DNA from: Breznakibacter xylanolyticus
Lineage (GTDB): Bacteria; Bacteroidota; Bacteroidia; Bacteroidales; Marinilabiliaceae
Assembly: GCF_003254275.1 (NCBI RefSeq)
Contig: NZ_QKZK01000022.1
Coordinates: 4,275 to 57,227 of the forward strand
Length of the DNA: 52,953 nt
Direction: 5' to 3'
In this document: positions 34,444 to 43,489 of the stretch, one piece after another
Position numbering within the stretch: position 1 is the first letter of the stretch
Layout: each line of letters begins with the position of its first letter
Made by a program: the position numbers and the translations under genes
Notes under the pieces: model-generated
Told to the model about the DNA's origin: nothing
The model's input: the letters and a program-made list of their open reading frames with translations, nothing else
Database searches by the model: none

Positions 34444-35508
34444 TCAGAGAAAACATCCCCCCAAGTACTCATCAAACTCGCGCTCGAAATTAGGCGTAAA
34501 TACCCCTCTCCTCAGATTGGCTCGAATCTCTTCCATCGACCAAAATCGGGCATCATCGAGTTCACCGGGATTAAAACTAATTCCGTGGTCGTCGGCAGTG
34601 ATGAAGCTATATACCAGTTCTCGTTCCACAGAGCTCTCCCACACGTACTGCCCAAGCAAACGCGCTCTAAAGCTCGTCAATCCAATCTCCTCAACCGTCT
34701 CGCGTGCCAGTGCCTTGTCGATAGATTCCCCCACATCCACGTGTCCGCCCACGGCTGTATCCCACTTCCCGGGTTGTATCTGCTTATGAAGTGGTCGCTT
34801 TTGCAGATAAACTCCCTTGTGGTTCACGACATGCAAATGCACCACAGGATGCAATAACCGCGAACCCCCATGCACCACACTACGAGGCGCTTTGCCCAAC
34901 ACTTCACCTTGAGCATTGGTCAGGGGCAGCCACTCTTGGGTTGCATATTTTTTTTGCTGATGACGTTTGAATATAAATTCGATGCAAAAATAAACGCCCA
35001 TCACCACAAACATGCCCGGACCACTCACGATGCCCCACCAGCGCAATGATCCCCACAGTGCCACCGCCAGGGTCAACAATGTGTATACCCCCAACGCCAC
35101 CACCATGCGGCGAAACGACAGTTGCATCTCCCACATTTGCCAAGGGTTCACGGTCATGTGGTTCATGTACCGATGAGTCATCGACTCCATTAATTGTTGA
35201 CGTCCCCAGGCCACCACGGCCAGCATCACCACCATCACCGCACCAATGACCACCGGCTTTAAGCGGAAAAACACATCGTTGTCGAGCCAAACTGACACAC
35301 TCCCCATCACCACAATCAACCCCATATCAATCAACAAAAATCGGTCGGGCTTTTGTTTTCTGATCATTCCCCATGCCAGTTCTCCCACCCCAAAAACGAT
35401 GGCCACAATCAAACCCGTGGTGGTTCCCCATATATCTTCGGCCACCATGTAAATCAGCAATGGCAGTAAACCCGGAATCAGTTGTTTGATCAGTTGCAGC
35501 TTGTTCAT
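34444..35508 (-). CDS. YciB/septation-protein-A-like membrane domain fused to a NUDIX hydrolase
   Basis: The 354-residue protein has an N-terminal half (about 1-185) with about six membrane segments. It carries YciB/IspZ features: 'PLLIYMVAEDIWG', 'RKQKPDRFLLIDMGLIVVMGSVSVWLDND' (charged loop, then membrane segment), and 'FFRLKPVV'. The C-terminal half (about 210-350) is a NUDIX domain with the box 'GGHVDVGESIDKALARETVEEIGL' and 'GKWDTAVGGHVD', closest in style to the isopentenyl-diphosphate-isomerase/MutT-like group. The start at 35508 ('MNKLQLIKQL') is the start of the membrane part. It may couple a membrane carrier or scaffold to nucleotide or isoprenoid diphosphate turnover. Confidence 0.78.
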   Translation of the reverse strand: MNKLQLIKQLIPGLLPLLIYMVAEDIWGTTTGLIVAIVFGVGELAWGMIRKQKPDRFLLIDMGLIVVMGSVSVWLDNDVFFRLKPVVIGAVMVVMLAVVAWGRQQLMESMTHRYMNHMTVNPWQMWEMQLSFRRMVVALGVYTLLTLAVALWGSLRWWGIVSGPGMFVVMGVYFCIEFIFKRHQQKKYATQEWLPLTNAQGEVLGKAPRSVVHGGSRLLHPVVHLHVVNHKGVYLQKRPLHKQIQPGKWDTAVGGHVDVGESIDKALARETVEEIGLTSFRARLLGQYVWESSVERELVYSFITADDHGISFNPGELDDARFWSMEEIRANLRRGVFTPNFEREFDEYLGGCFL

Positions 35509-35667
35509 TTGAAATGGATAAATAATAATGTCGTTAATAGAAGAAGACATTAGACGTTCAGGCAGATGATGAGATAAAGCAAGAAACTAGCTGCATCCAT
35601 CTCCTGAATCTCATCTATCTGTCTAATATCTCATTTTATTCATATCCTTTTTGCGTTGATCGCATAA

Positions 35668-35698
35668 AAAATCCGGCAAAAAAACTCTGCCGGATTGA
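35668..35698 (-). terminator. terminator of the phoH-purC unit
   Basis: Stem ATCCGGCA (35671-35678) / TGCCGGAT (35688-35695) followed on the minus strand by TTTTTTATG. Confidence 0.85.
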
Positions 35699-35721
35699 AA
35701 TATCAACAACGCGTTCGTCTA

Positions 35722-36675
35722 TTATTTGCGAAGTGTTTCCAATGCCTTATTCACATTGGCTTCGATGCGGGTCGCTACGCTGGATGCATCAGCCTTGACA
35801 AATTTGTCGCCGGTGATGTTTTCATACAACTCAATGTAACGCTCCGACACGCTGGCAATGAATGCATCGGTCATCTCGGGCACCTGTTGGCCTTCTTTGC
35901 CCTGAAACCCATTTTCGATGAGCCACTGACGCACGAATTCTTTGGAGAGCTGCTTTTGCTCCTGTCCATTGGCCAAACGCTCCTCGTATCCATCGGCATA
36001 GAAATAACGCGATGAATCAGGCGTGTGAATCTCATCGATGAGATAAATCTTACCATCCTTTTTGCCGAACTCATATTTAGTATCTACCAATATCAGTCCC
36101 TTTTCGGCGGCCATTTGGCTGCCTCGTTCAAACAAGCGACGGGTGTATTCCTCGAGCATAAGATAATCAGCTTCCGACACTAAACCTTGTTTGATGATTT
36201 CTTCACGGGAGATGTCCTCATCGTGACCTTCGGATGCTTTGGTAGTGGGGGTGATGATGGGTTGGGCAAACTGTTGGTTCTCCTTCATGCCATCGGGCAT
36301 GGGCATCCCACAAAGCATACGTTTCCCTGACTTGTATTCGCGCCAGGCATGTCCGGTTAGGTATCCGCGTATCACCATCTCCACTTTAAATGGCTCACAC
36401 AAATGGCCAATGGTCACCATTGGGTCTGGCGTTGCAACCTTCCAGTTGGGAACAATGTCGGATGTGGCATCCAAAAACTTCGAGGCAATTTGGTTCAACA
36501 CCTGCCCTTTGTAGGGAATCCCCTTGGGCAACACCACATCAAAAGCCGAAATGCGATCACTCACCACCATCACCAGGTAGTCGTTGCCAATGCCGTACAC
36601 ATCGCGCACTTTCCCTTTGTAAACACTGGTTTGACCGGGAAAACAGTAATCGGTTTTTACAATTGCTTGCTCCAT
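35722..36675 (-). CDS. purC: SAICAR synthase (phosphoribosylaminoimidazolesuccinocarboxamide synthase)
   Basis: It joins CAIR with aspartate using ATP in purine synthesis. The 317-residue protein has '[10 protein letters not shown]' and '[28 protein letters not shown]', '[16 protein letters not shown]', '[10 protein letters not shown]' and '[13 protein letters not shown]'. These hold the ATP and substrate contacts of the class. It is the longer form typical of Bacteroidota (E. coli has 237). It lies 12 bp after phoH and ends at a terminator. Confidence 0.95.
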   Translation of the reverse strand: MEQAIVKTDYCFPGQTSVYKGKVRDVYGIGNDYLVMVVSDRISAFDVVLPKGIPYKGQVLNQIASKFLDATSDIVPNWKVATPDPMVTIGHLCEPFKVEMVIRGYLTGHAWREYKSGKRMLCGMPMPDGMKENQQFAQPIITPTTKASEGHDEDISREEIIKQGLVSEADYLMLEEYTRRLFERGSQMAAEKGLILVDTKYEFGKKDGKIYLIDEIHTPDSSRYFYADGYEERLANGQEQKQLSKEFVRQWLIENGFQGKEGQQVPEMTDAFIASVSERYIELYENITGDKFVKADASSVATRIEANVNKALETLRK

Positions 36676-36687
36676 AATTTATCGTGT

Positions 36688-37668
36688 TTATTTGTTCTCT
36701 GCTTTTGGGAGATGACTTTTTTTAGCTTTCTTGCCATCCCGATCGTATGCCTCTACAATGTCCTGCACCAGGCGATGGCGCACAATGTCCTTCACTGTAA
36801 AACGAATTTGTGCAATGCCCTTGATATTATCGAGCAAACGAACAGCTTCAATCAACCCCGATTGCTGGTTCAAAGGTAAATCGACCTGTGTGACATCGCC
36901 GGTAATGATAAAACGAGCATTATTGCCCATGCGAGTGAGGAACATCTTCATTTGAGCCGTGGTGGTGTTCTGCGCCTCATCCAAAATCACGTAAGCATTG
37001 TTAAGCGTGCGCCCGCGCATAAAAGCCAGCGGGGCAATTTGAATCACGCCTGTCTCCATGTATTCTTTGAGTTTGGCAGCGGGAATCATGTCCATCAAGG
37101 CATCATACAAGGGCTGTAAATAAGGGTCGATTTTGTCTTTAAGATCCCCGGGAAGGAAACCAAGCTTCTCGCCTGCCTCTACGGCCGGACGGCTCAATAT
37201 AATGCGCTTCACCATTCGAGCCTTCAACGCTCTAACAGCCAAAGCAATGGCCACATAAGTCTTTCCCGACCCGGCAGGGCCGATGGCAAAAATCATATCG
37301 TTGCCATTGGAGGCATCTACCATGACGCGCTGGTTCTCAGTGCGTGCCTTAATGGGCTTACCGTTGATGCCGTAAACAATGGCATCTGTATCAACCAGTC
37401 GCGGCTGCACAGGCGAATCGCCGGCTAATATTTCGTTGATAGACGATTCGTTGAGGGTGTTGTACTCGTTAAAATGATCAAGCAGTTGATTAATTTTTTC
37501 TTCAAAAGCGGCCACCTCCTCCACATCGCCCATGGCCTTGAGCCAGTTGCCCCGTCCCACGATGCGCAATTTAGGAAAACGATTGCGAATGATTTCGAGT
37601 TTACAGTTCTTTACTCCCATGAACTCCACCAGATCCACCGCTTCGAGATAAATCAACTTTTCAATCAT
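36688..37668 (-). CDS. PhoH-family ATPase
   Basis: The 326-residue P-loop protein has Walker A 'GPAGSGKT' near the middle and Walker B 'YVILDEAQNTT', followed by 'RMGNNARFIITGDVTQVDLP'. An N-terminal KH-like segment comes first. PhoH proteins are cytoplasmic ATPases linked to RNA handling and phosphate starvation; some are toxin-like. The start at 37668 is chosen because the upstream frame is not family-like. A -7-like TTACTTTG lies at 37703-37710. It is followed by purC, so the pair is probably one transcript. Confidence 0.9.
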   Translation of the reverse strand: MIEKLIYLEAVDLVEFMGVKNCKLEIIRNRFPKLRIVGRGNWLKAMGDVEEVAAFEEKINQLLDHFNEYNTLNESSINEILAGDSPVQPRLVDTDAIVYGINGKPIKARTENQRVMVDASNGNDMIFAIGPAGSGKTYVAIALAVRALKARMVKRIILSRPAVEAGEKLGFLPGDLKDKIDPYLQPLYDALMDMIPAAKLKEYMETGVIQIAPLAFMRGRTLNNAYVILDEAQNTTTAQMKMFLTRMGNNARFIITGDVTQVDLPLNQQSGLIEAVRLLDNIKGIAQIRFTVKDIVRHRLVQDIVEAYDRDGKKAKKSHLPKAENK

Positions 37669-37850
37669 ATTTTTAAGCCATCCCCTTTTATAATGGGTGC
37701 CACAAAGTAACAATAAAAATTTCAATCTACCCACGCACGCAGGCCGAATTCAAGGCGGTGATTAAAGGACGTTAACCGATATTTGTGCCTTTAAAGATTA
37801 ACAGTACATTCGTGCCCATTGTTTCACACATCTTCAAACTTTACATCACC

Positions 37851-38651
37851 ATGGAAAACCAGAACCCCAGTCGCGAGGAACGCTTGGCCGCCTTTGGTAA
37901 TCTGCTCGACATTCTGAGCGAGCTTCGCATAAAATGTCCTTGGGACAAGGAGCAAACCAACGAATCGTTGCGCACCCTTACCATCGAAGAGACTTACGAA
38001 CTGGCCGATGCCATTGTTAAAAATGATGCCAATCACATAGAAAAAGAACTGGGAGATATCTTGTTGCACATCGTATTCTACGCCCTTATCGGCGAAGAGA
38101 AAGGTCAATTCAACATTAAAACAGTCATCGACCATCTCAACGAAAAGCTCATCTATCGTCACCCGCACATTTTTGGAAACACCCAGGTGGCCGATGCCCG
38201 TCAGGTAGAGCAAAACTGGGAACAACTGAAACTAAAGGAAAAAGGGGGTAACAAAACAGTATTAGGTGGCGTACCCGATTCGCTGCCGGCCATCATTAAG
38301 GCCAACCGCATTCAGGACAAGGCGCGCGGCGTAGGCTTCGACTGGGACAATCGGAATCAGGTATGGGACAAAGTCACCGAAGAACTCAACGAACTCAAAG
38401 CCGAAATTAATGCACTGGATCAGGATAAAATGGAGGCCGAATTTGGCGACCTGCTCTTTTCGATGATTAACGCAGCTCGTCTTTTCAACATCAACCCTGA
38501 AAACGCACTGGAACGGACCAATCGAAAATTCATCAGCCGCTTCAACTATCTGGAAGAAAAAACCATCAAGCAAGGGCGCTCCCTGCACGAAATGACCTTG
38601 GCTGAAATGGATCAATTGTGGGAAGAAGCCAAAAAACAAGCCCTATTGTAA
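37851..38651 (+). CDS. mazG: nucleoside triphosphate pyrophosphohydrolase MazG
   Basis: It hydrolyses (d)NTPs to NMPs and pyrophosphate, lowering ppGpp and damaged nucleotides. The 266-residue protein has two MazG units: about 25-100 ('CPWDKEQTNESL', 'EETYELADAI', 'EKELGDILLHIVF' with the EExxE/ExxD metal residues) and about 165-245 ('VTEELNELKAEI', 'EAEFGDLLFSMINAARL'). 'RHPHIFGN' is also typical. The ATG at 37851 is the family-like start. It diverges from phoH. Confidence 0.95.
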   Translation: MENQNPSREERLAAFGNLLDILSELRIKCPWDKEQTNESLRTLTIEETYELADAIVKNDANHIEKELGDILLHIVFYALIGEEKGQFNIKTVIDHLNEKLIYRHPHIFGNTQVADARQVEQNWEQLKLKEKGGNKTVLGGVPDSLPAIIKANRIQDKARGVGFDWDNRNQVWDKVTEELNELKAEINALDQDKMEAEFGDLLFSMINAARLFNINPENALERTNRKFISRFNYLEEKTIKQGRSLHEMTLAEMDQLWEEAKKQALL

Positions 38652-38714
38652 TGATTCATCCCCCGGGGTACCGAAAAATCATCGATTTAGAACAGATTTT
38701 TCAGCTTCAAAAAA

Positions 38715-38745
38715 TTTGACTTGGGTTGAAAACATTGTATATTTA
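38715..38745 (+). promoter_or_regulatory. promoter of the receiver-only regulator
   Basis: TTTG (38715-38718), exactly 19 bp, then TATATTTA (38738-38745), which differs from TAnnTTTG in one base. The leader would be about 21 nt. Confidence 0.65.
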
Positions 38746-38772
38746 TAATCATCATATAAAAACATTGCGACC

Positions 38773-39159
38773 ATGAACGCTCAAAACTACACCGTACTAT
38801 ACGTTGACGATGAACCAGTTAATCTGGAACTCTTTAAAGCAACGTTTCGCAACGACTTCGATGTAATGATTGCATCCGGGGGCGAAGAAGCTTTACAAAT
38901 GATGAAAGAAAAACCGGTCGATGTGGTTGTAACCGACTGGAAAATGCCTAAAATGAACGGCATGGATTTGATTGAGCAAATAAAAAGAAGCGACCCCAAC
39001 AAGATTTGCATCTTACTGACTGCCTTTTCCGATCCCGAAGTCATGATTCGTGCCACCAACGAAGGAAAAGTTTTTCGCTACATGCTTAAGCCTTGGTTGC
39101 GCAGTGACATGAAAATGGTGTTGAGCGACGCATTTAATCACATCAATCAACCGTCATAA
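38773..39159 (+). CDS. single-domain response regulator
   Basis: The 128-residue protein is only a receiver domain. Asp12-Asp13, Asp55 in 'VVVTDWKMPKMNG' (phospho-acceptor), Thr in 'LLTAFSD' and Lys in 'YMLKPW' are all present. There is no output domain, so it probably works as a phosphorelay or protein-interaction module. No histidine kinase is next to it. Its own promoter and a terminator at 39191-39222 frame it as a one-gene unit. Confidence 0.92.
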   Translation: MNAQNYTVLYVDDEPVNLELFKATFRNDFDVMIASGGEEALQMMKEKPVDVVVTDWKMPKMNGMDLIEQIKRSDPNKICILLTAFSDPEVMIRATNEGKVFRYMLKPWLRSDMKMVLSDAFNHINQPS

Positions 39160-39187
39160 ACAAACACAAGACAAAAAATGGCCGCAC

Positions 39188-39222
39188 CTTCCCCTGAATT
39201 ACTCATTCAGGGGATTTATTTT
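39188..39222 (+). terminator. terminator of the receiver-only regulator
   Basis: Stem CCCCTGAAT / ATTCAGGGG (39191-39213) followed by a TTTATTTTAT run. Confidence 0.8.
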
Positions 39223-39247
39223 ATACATTTAACTTGTGTAGCCTTTA

Positions 39248-39766
39248 CTACTGCAACAAGTTTCCCTTTACCTCCAATGGTAACCCGGAAACCATCAGCA
39301 ACACATTGTCGGCTCGCGATGCCAGATATTGGTTGCACCATCCCTGCAAGTCGGTGAACTTGCGTTGTACATCATTCGCGCCATGCCCCCCCATGCCTAT
39401 TTCGTTGGTAACAGCAATAAGTGTAAAATCCTGTTCCAACAGACGATCAATAATCTCTTTGGCCATCACTAAAGACTGATCAACATCGCTTTGCAGATCA
39501 AAAAATATATTCGTCAGCCACAACGTAATGCAATCGAGCAGCACCACCTTTTGAGAAAAATCATGGCGATACAGATATTTCTCCTCCTCCAGATTGGTCC
39601 ATCGGGCATCCCGATCCTGCTGATGACGCAGGATGCGTTGGCGATGATCTTCATCCCAAATACGCGATGTAGCCAAATAGACAGGTGTATCCGATAATTT
39701 CAAGGCCAAATTTTGGGCAAAAGCACTCTTTCCCGAACGCTGCCCTCCGGTAATTAATACAAACAT
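39248..39766 (-). CDS. cobU: adenosylcobinamide kinase / adenosylcobinamide-phosphate guanylyltransferase
   Basis: It phosphorylates adenosylcobinamide and attaches GMP, giving AdoCbi-GDP. The 172-residue protein has the P-loop 'GGQRSGKS', 'VYLATSRIWDEDHRQRI' (with the His that carries GMP), 'LLDCITLWLTN', and 'VTNEIGMG'. It is the last gene of the cobT-cobS-cobC-cobU operon and starts 6 bp after cobC. Confidence 0.95.
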   Translation of the reverse strand: MFVLITGGQRSGKSAFAQNLALKLSDTPVYLATSRIWDEDHRQRILRHQQDRDARWTNLEEEKYLYRHDFSQKVVLLDCITLWLTNIFFDLQSDVDQSLVMAKEIIDRLLEQDFTLIAVTNEIGMGGHGANDVQRKFTDLQGWCNQYLASRADNVLLMVSGLPLEVKGNLLQ

Positions 39767-39772
39767 CTTCCT

Positions 39773-40342
39773 TTAAATTTTGACAAACCTCACTCGAAAA
39801 TTATCTCCATTCAACACCACTTCAACCACACAACCATAAGGCAAATCAAGGTTAAAAATATGTGAGGCCGGAACTTGAAGACAATGCATCAACACACACC
39901 TGATGACCCCGGAATGGGTAACCACAACCAATGAATCGTCAGTTGGATTCGAAAACAAATCGTTAAAAAAGGGCATGACCCGCTCATGAAAATCCCCAAA
40001 AGATTCACCTCCCGGTGGGGCGTAATGCCATAAATCATCAGCCCAATGTGTGAGCACCTCCACAGGAATCGCTGACCAGGGCAACATTTCCCATGCACCA
40101 AAATTCATCTCCTTCAATCGATCGTCCCATACGACCGATCGATGCTCCCGTAAAGCATCAGCCAAACGGGCACACCGCTTCAACGGACTTGAATAAATGC
40201 GTTCTAAACCACGTTCATTCAAGCAAGTTCGGATGCGTTCTAAATGTTGATCAAACCGTGCATCAACATCCAAATCAGTAAAGCCATAACACACACCGGC
40301 ATCCACCTCTGGAGGCGTATGTCGCACTAGTTGAAGAATCAT
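39773..40342 (-). CDS. cobC: alpha-ribazole phosphatase-like histidine phosphatase
   Basis: It removes the 5'-phosphate from alpha-ribazole phosphate or adenosylcobalamin phosphate. The 189-residue protein has the histidine-phosphatase motif 'LVRHTPPE', an Arg in 'SSPLKRCARLA', an acid in 'LKEMNFGAWE', and 'VVVTHSGVIR' with the second His. Its position between cobS and cobU gives the cobalamin role; by sequence alone it could be a general phosphatase. Confidence 0.85.
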   Translation of the reverse strand: MILQLVRHTPPEVDAGVCYGFTDLDVDARFDQHLERIRTCLNERGLERIYSSPLKRCARLADALREHRSVVWDDRLKEMNFGAWEMLPWSAIPVEVLTHWADDLWHYAPPGGESFGDFHERVMPFFNDLFSNPTDDSLVVVTHSGVIRCVLMHCLQVPASHIFNLDLPYGCVVEVVLNGDNFRVRFVKI

Positions 40343-40492
40343 GAATGAAAATCTTATTGATGTTTAAACATCGCCACATCAGTATTTCTAAATGCAAATC
40401 AAACACTCAACCAACATCTAAATTTCATCCTCTTTCTTTTCGGCTAATGTCATCGATAGAGAACGCAATTTATCAGATGGCGAATAAATGTC

Positions 40493-41257
40493 TTATGAAA
40501 ATTCAAGAATCACTAACACTGCGAGGTAAGCCACCACTTCAGTGATTTGCTGCACAGTACCAAGGCAATCGCCCGTGTAACCGCCAATTCGACGCTTAAA
40601 CCAAGCATCAACAAAAAATTTTGATATCAGCATCACAAACGGTAAAAGCGCAAACCACCATGAGTAAAAAAGAAACAGTACCAACAATGCAGAGATAATG
40701 GCAATCAGGAGATCACCCCCCTGAATGTTTTTGGTAACCGGTTTCGACTTACTCGACTCATCCTCCCTCACATATTCGAGACCGTGCATGGTCATCACCG
40801 CCATTAAGCGGCTCAGCGTGTGACCTGCGATTAAAGTAGCAGGAATGATTTTATCGGGAATTTCACGCAAAGCAACAAACTTCACTCCCAACAAAAAAAA
40901 CATTCCAATGACGCCATAGGCTCCCACACGCGAATCCTTCATAATTTCGAGCACTCGCGCTTTGGTCCATCCCCCGCCAAAACCATCGCACACATCGGCA
41001 AAACCGTCTTCGTGAAAAGCCCCCGTAACCAACACAGTGGCTACCATCGACAACAACACCGCCACCGACGAAGGCAATATCAGCGAAGCACCCCAAAAGA
41101 CCCCGGCACCAATGCCCCCCACCAGCATCCCCACCAAAGGGAAATAACGATTACACCGGTTGAGCAACTCCTGCGAATAGGGAACCGATACCGGAATGCG
41201 GGTAAAAAACATAAGGGCCGTAGCAAACAATGCCCACTGGTTGCGAATCATATTCAT
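40493..41257 (-). CDS. cobS: adenosylcobinamide-GDP ribazoletransferase (cobalamin synthase)
   Basis: It joins AdoCbi-GDP with alpha-ribazole to give adenosylcobalamin. The 254-residue membrane protein has about seven hydrophobic segments and the family motif 'GAFHEDGFADVCDGFGGG' (HEDGxADxxDG) together with 'MKDSRVGAYGVIG' and 'RRIGGYTGDCLG'. The second in-frame Met two codons on could also be the start. It lies 28 bp after cobT and 150 bp before cobC. Confidence 0.95.
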   Translation of the reverse strand: MNMIRNQWALFATALMFFTRIPVSVPYSQELLNRCNRYFPLVGMLVGGIGAGVFWGASLILPSSVAVLLSMVATVLVTGAFHEDGFADVCDGFGGGWTKARVLEIMKDSRVGAYGVIGMFFLLGVKFVALREIPDKIIPATLIAGHTLSRLMAVMTMHGLEYVREDESSKSKPVTKNIQGGDLLIAIISALLVLFLFYSWWFALLPFVMLISKFFVDAWFKRRIGGYTGDCLGTVQQITEVVAYLAVLVILEFS

Positions 41258-41285
41258 CAGGTCACATTAAATGTTACGTGTGAAA

Positions 41286-42320
41286 TTACTGCTGACTAAC
41301 GCCGGCTCCCTCGAAACTGCTCATTTCATTAACAAAATTAACAGCCGACAAAATCAATGGATAAGCAACGGCTGCACCGGTGCCTTCTCCAAGACGCATA
41401 TCGAGTTTCATCAATGGTTCAACACCCAAGATTTCAAGCATAAGACGATGTGCATTTTCATTGGACTGATGGCAAGAAATGCAATAATCGAGCACATCGG
41501 GGTGCAAGGCATGAGCGGCTAAAAGTGCCGATGTGGCAATAAACCCATCTATAAGCACTACCATACGATGGTGAGCAGCCTGTAAAATGGCTCCGGCCAT
41601 GGTGATGATTTCAAAACCACCCAGTGCAGCCAGAATTTCAATGGGCGAGGTCAAATGAAGATGGGTGTCGAGAGCCCGAGCAATGACCTGCTGCTTGTGT
41701 AGTATGCCATCGAGCGAAAGCCCGGTTCCAGCTCCGGTGGCCTTAGCAGGATCAACTTCGGCCAATTTACACAACAACGCCGATGCTGCGGTGGTATTGC
41801 CAATCCCCATTTCGCCCAAACCAATCACATTAGAGCCTGACGCATGCACGCCATCAACCAGTTTGGCTCCATTGCCCAATGCCTGCTTACACTGCTCCAC
41901 TGACATCGCCGGGTCTGTGGCCATATTTTTCGTACCATAATCGATTTTCATGGCAATTAAATCAGAATGGGGAGCAAAATCGTGTTTTACACCGCAGTCG
42001 ACAACCTTAAGCGCAATGCCATGCTGACGAGCAAAGACATTAATGGCCGCACCTCCCGATAAAAAGTTATACACCATTTGCCAGGTCACATCCTGCGGAT
42101 AAGGACTCACTCCTTCGGCCACCACTCCATGATCGGCAGCACACACAAAAAAAGAAGGTAATTTAAGCTGGGGCTCAAGAGTTTGCTGAATACGGCAAAT
42201 TTGTGACGCTACTTTCTCGAGTCGCCCCAATGCTCCTTGAGGCTTTGTTTTCAAGTCAATTTTTTGGGCAATGGCATCGTCCAAATCGGTAGCAAGGGGC
42301 TCAATGATAAATTCCTGCAT
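41286..42320 (-). CDS. cobT: nicotinate-nucleotide-dimethylbenzimidazole phosphoribosyltransferase
   Basis: It makes alpha-ribazole phosphate from the lower-ligand base. The 344-residue protein has 'KPQGALGRLEKVASQICRIQ', 'FVCAADHGVVAEGVSPYPQ', 'FLSGGAAINVFARQ', 'GEMGIGNTTAASALL' and 'RLGEGTGAAVAYPLI' (holding the catalytic Glu). The longer frame upstream to 42494 crosses the riboswitch and is not coding; the ATG at 42320 is chosen because it opens the family N-terminus. It is the first gene after the B12 riboswitch at 42453-42614. Confidence 0.95.
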   Translation of the reverse strand: MQEFIIEPLATDLDDAIAQKIDLKTKPQGALGRLEKVASQICRIQQTLEPQLKLPSFFVCAADHGVVAEGVSPYPQDVTWQMVYNFLSGGAAINVFARQHGIALKVVDCGVKHDFAPHSDLIAMKIDYGTKNMATDPAMSVEQCKQALGNGAKLVDGVHASGSNVIGLGEMGIGNTTAASALLCKLAEVDPAKATGAGTGLSLDGILHKQQVIARALDTHLHLTSPIEILAALGGFEIITMAGAILQAAHHRMVVLIDGFIATSALLAAHALHPDVLDYCISCHQSNENAHRLMLEILGVEPLMKLDMRLGEGTGAAVAYPLILSAVNFVNEMSSFEGAGVSQQ

Positions 42321-42452
42321 GATCAAACTATTATAAAAAGATGAAACCACGAGGCAGGAAAAATCAGCACAACTCCCCAAAACCGTTATAGCCTTGTTTG
42401 GAAAAGACTGATTAAGCTTTGCCCCGAAGCAAAAAATCATAAATACATCACC

Positions 42453-42614
42453 AAGGCAGGTCTTCCGGCTCACCCAGATTTCGCACCTTCCCACCCGAAA
42501 TAGGCAGTGGCATTATACGAAGACTTCCCATCACAACATCCATGGGAAAGGTTTACGGCTGCGGGGACAGCTCCGGATTACACACCGGATTCCCTATTAA
42601 GCATGGCACCTTGT
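42453..42614 (-). ncRNA. cobalamin riboswitch of the cob operon
   Basis: The minus strand contains in order GGGAATCCGGTG, GTAATCCGGAGCTGTCCCCG, the 'CAGCCGTAAA' piece, 'GCCACTGCC', 'GGGAAGG', and the B12 box GAGCCGGAAGACCTGCC (42455-42471). A perfect -7 promoter box lies directly upstream at 42620-42627. The element lies 135 bp before cobT. It should lower expression of cobTSCU when adenosylcobalamin is plentiful. Confidence 0.95.
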
Positions 42615-42619
42615 GGTGG

Positions 42620-42627
42620 CAAAGATA
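42620..42627 (-). promoter_or_regulatory. -7 promoter box of the cob operon
   Basis: The minus strand reads TATCTTTG, a perfect TAnnTTTG, placing transcription start about 7 nt further on, right at the riboswitch edge. Confidence 0.65.
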
Positions 42628-42694
42628 TAAAAATGCAGCAATGCAGGAATTGTTTTCAAAAAGTTCGTAATTAATGGCGATTCGAGATAAACAA

Positions 42695-42720
42695 AAAAAA
42701 ATCCCTCAAAAGAGGGATTC
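42695..42720 (-). terminator. terminator after lolA
   Basis: Stem ATCCCTC (42701-42707) / GAGGGAT (42712-42718) followed on the minus strand by nine T residues. It separates lolA from the cob operon. Confidence 0.85.
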
Positions 42721-42746
42721 TAAATAAAGTTACATTACCATCGTTC

Positions 42747-43391
42747 TTAACGCAAATCAATCACATCCACATTGGGATTGGCCAATTTATTGAAAGTGAA
42801 ATCAGTATCGGCAAACGACTGATTGGTTTGCATTTTACTAACTTTCACGGTATAATGATTCCCATCCTTTCCAATCTGCTTAAAAGAATAAAGCTGAAGG
42901 TTATCTTTTTGAATGAGCAACTTGATGCGCGAGAAAGGCTTGTCGCGGTTTTCGGGAAACAAATCAATTTCGTACAATACCTTCCCTCCTTCTGTTTTTT
43001 CTCCAATGTACGAGAATTTGAACCCTTTCTCGTACATGGTGAAAATTTTTGCAGGATTCAACACACTCTCATCAGCGGCATCTGGCACAATCACTTGCAC
43101 TTCACCGGCATCTTTCATATAAGTCCACTGATTTTTTCCGTCAAAAAAGGTCTCAACCCCCATCAGTTTCACAGCATACTTATTGCCTTTAACTTTAATA
43201 CTGCCTTGATGTACCTCATTGATTTTTTCTTGTTGATTTTCTAACGAAAAGGAAAAATCGGCCGATATAGTGGTATAAGTTTTAGTTTTGGCCGACACCT
43301 GATCCAGAATTTCTTTGGCTTTTTGAGTGTTTTGTGCTGTCAGCATCGTACTCATCAAAGCCAGTGAAAGAAGAGAAAATAAATACTTCAT
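42747..43391 (-). CDS. lolA: LolA-like outer-membrane lipoprotein carrier protein
   Basis: The 214-residue periplasmic protein has a signal peptide (about 1-19, 'MSTMLTAQ') and the LolA fold, with 'AKEILDQVSAKTKTYTTISADFSFS', 'GSIKVKGNKYAVKLMGVETFFDGKNQWTYM' in outline, 'LNPAKIFTMYEKGFKFSY', and 'DFTFNK'. LolA carries lipoproteins from the inner to the outer membrane. In Bacteroidota it commonly follows ftsK, as here (98 bp gap). It is moderately conserved; the binding cavity residues cannot be checked by eye. Confidence 0.85.
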   Translation of the reverse strand: MKYLFSLLSLALMSTMLTAQNTQKAKEILDQVSAKTKTYTTISADFSFSLENQQEKINEVHQGSIKVKGNKYAVKLMGVETFFDGKNQWTYMKDAGEVQVIVPDAADESVLNPAKIFTMYEKGFKFSYIGEKTEGGKVLYEIDLFPENRDKPFSRIKLLIQKDNLQLYSFKQIGKDGNHYTVKVSKMQTNQSFADTDFTFNKLANPNVDVIDLR

Positions 43392-43489
43392 GTTTGTTTC
43401 ATTTATGCCCGAAGGCTTTAAGACTCATTTTATATTACATTTCTTCGTTAGAAGAACGACAATTGAAGAATCAAGAATCGTTCCAAAAA

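Noticed and set aside
42321-42494. Longer N-terminus of CobT
   Set aside because: The extra codons overlap the riboswitch and lack similarity to the family.
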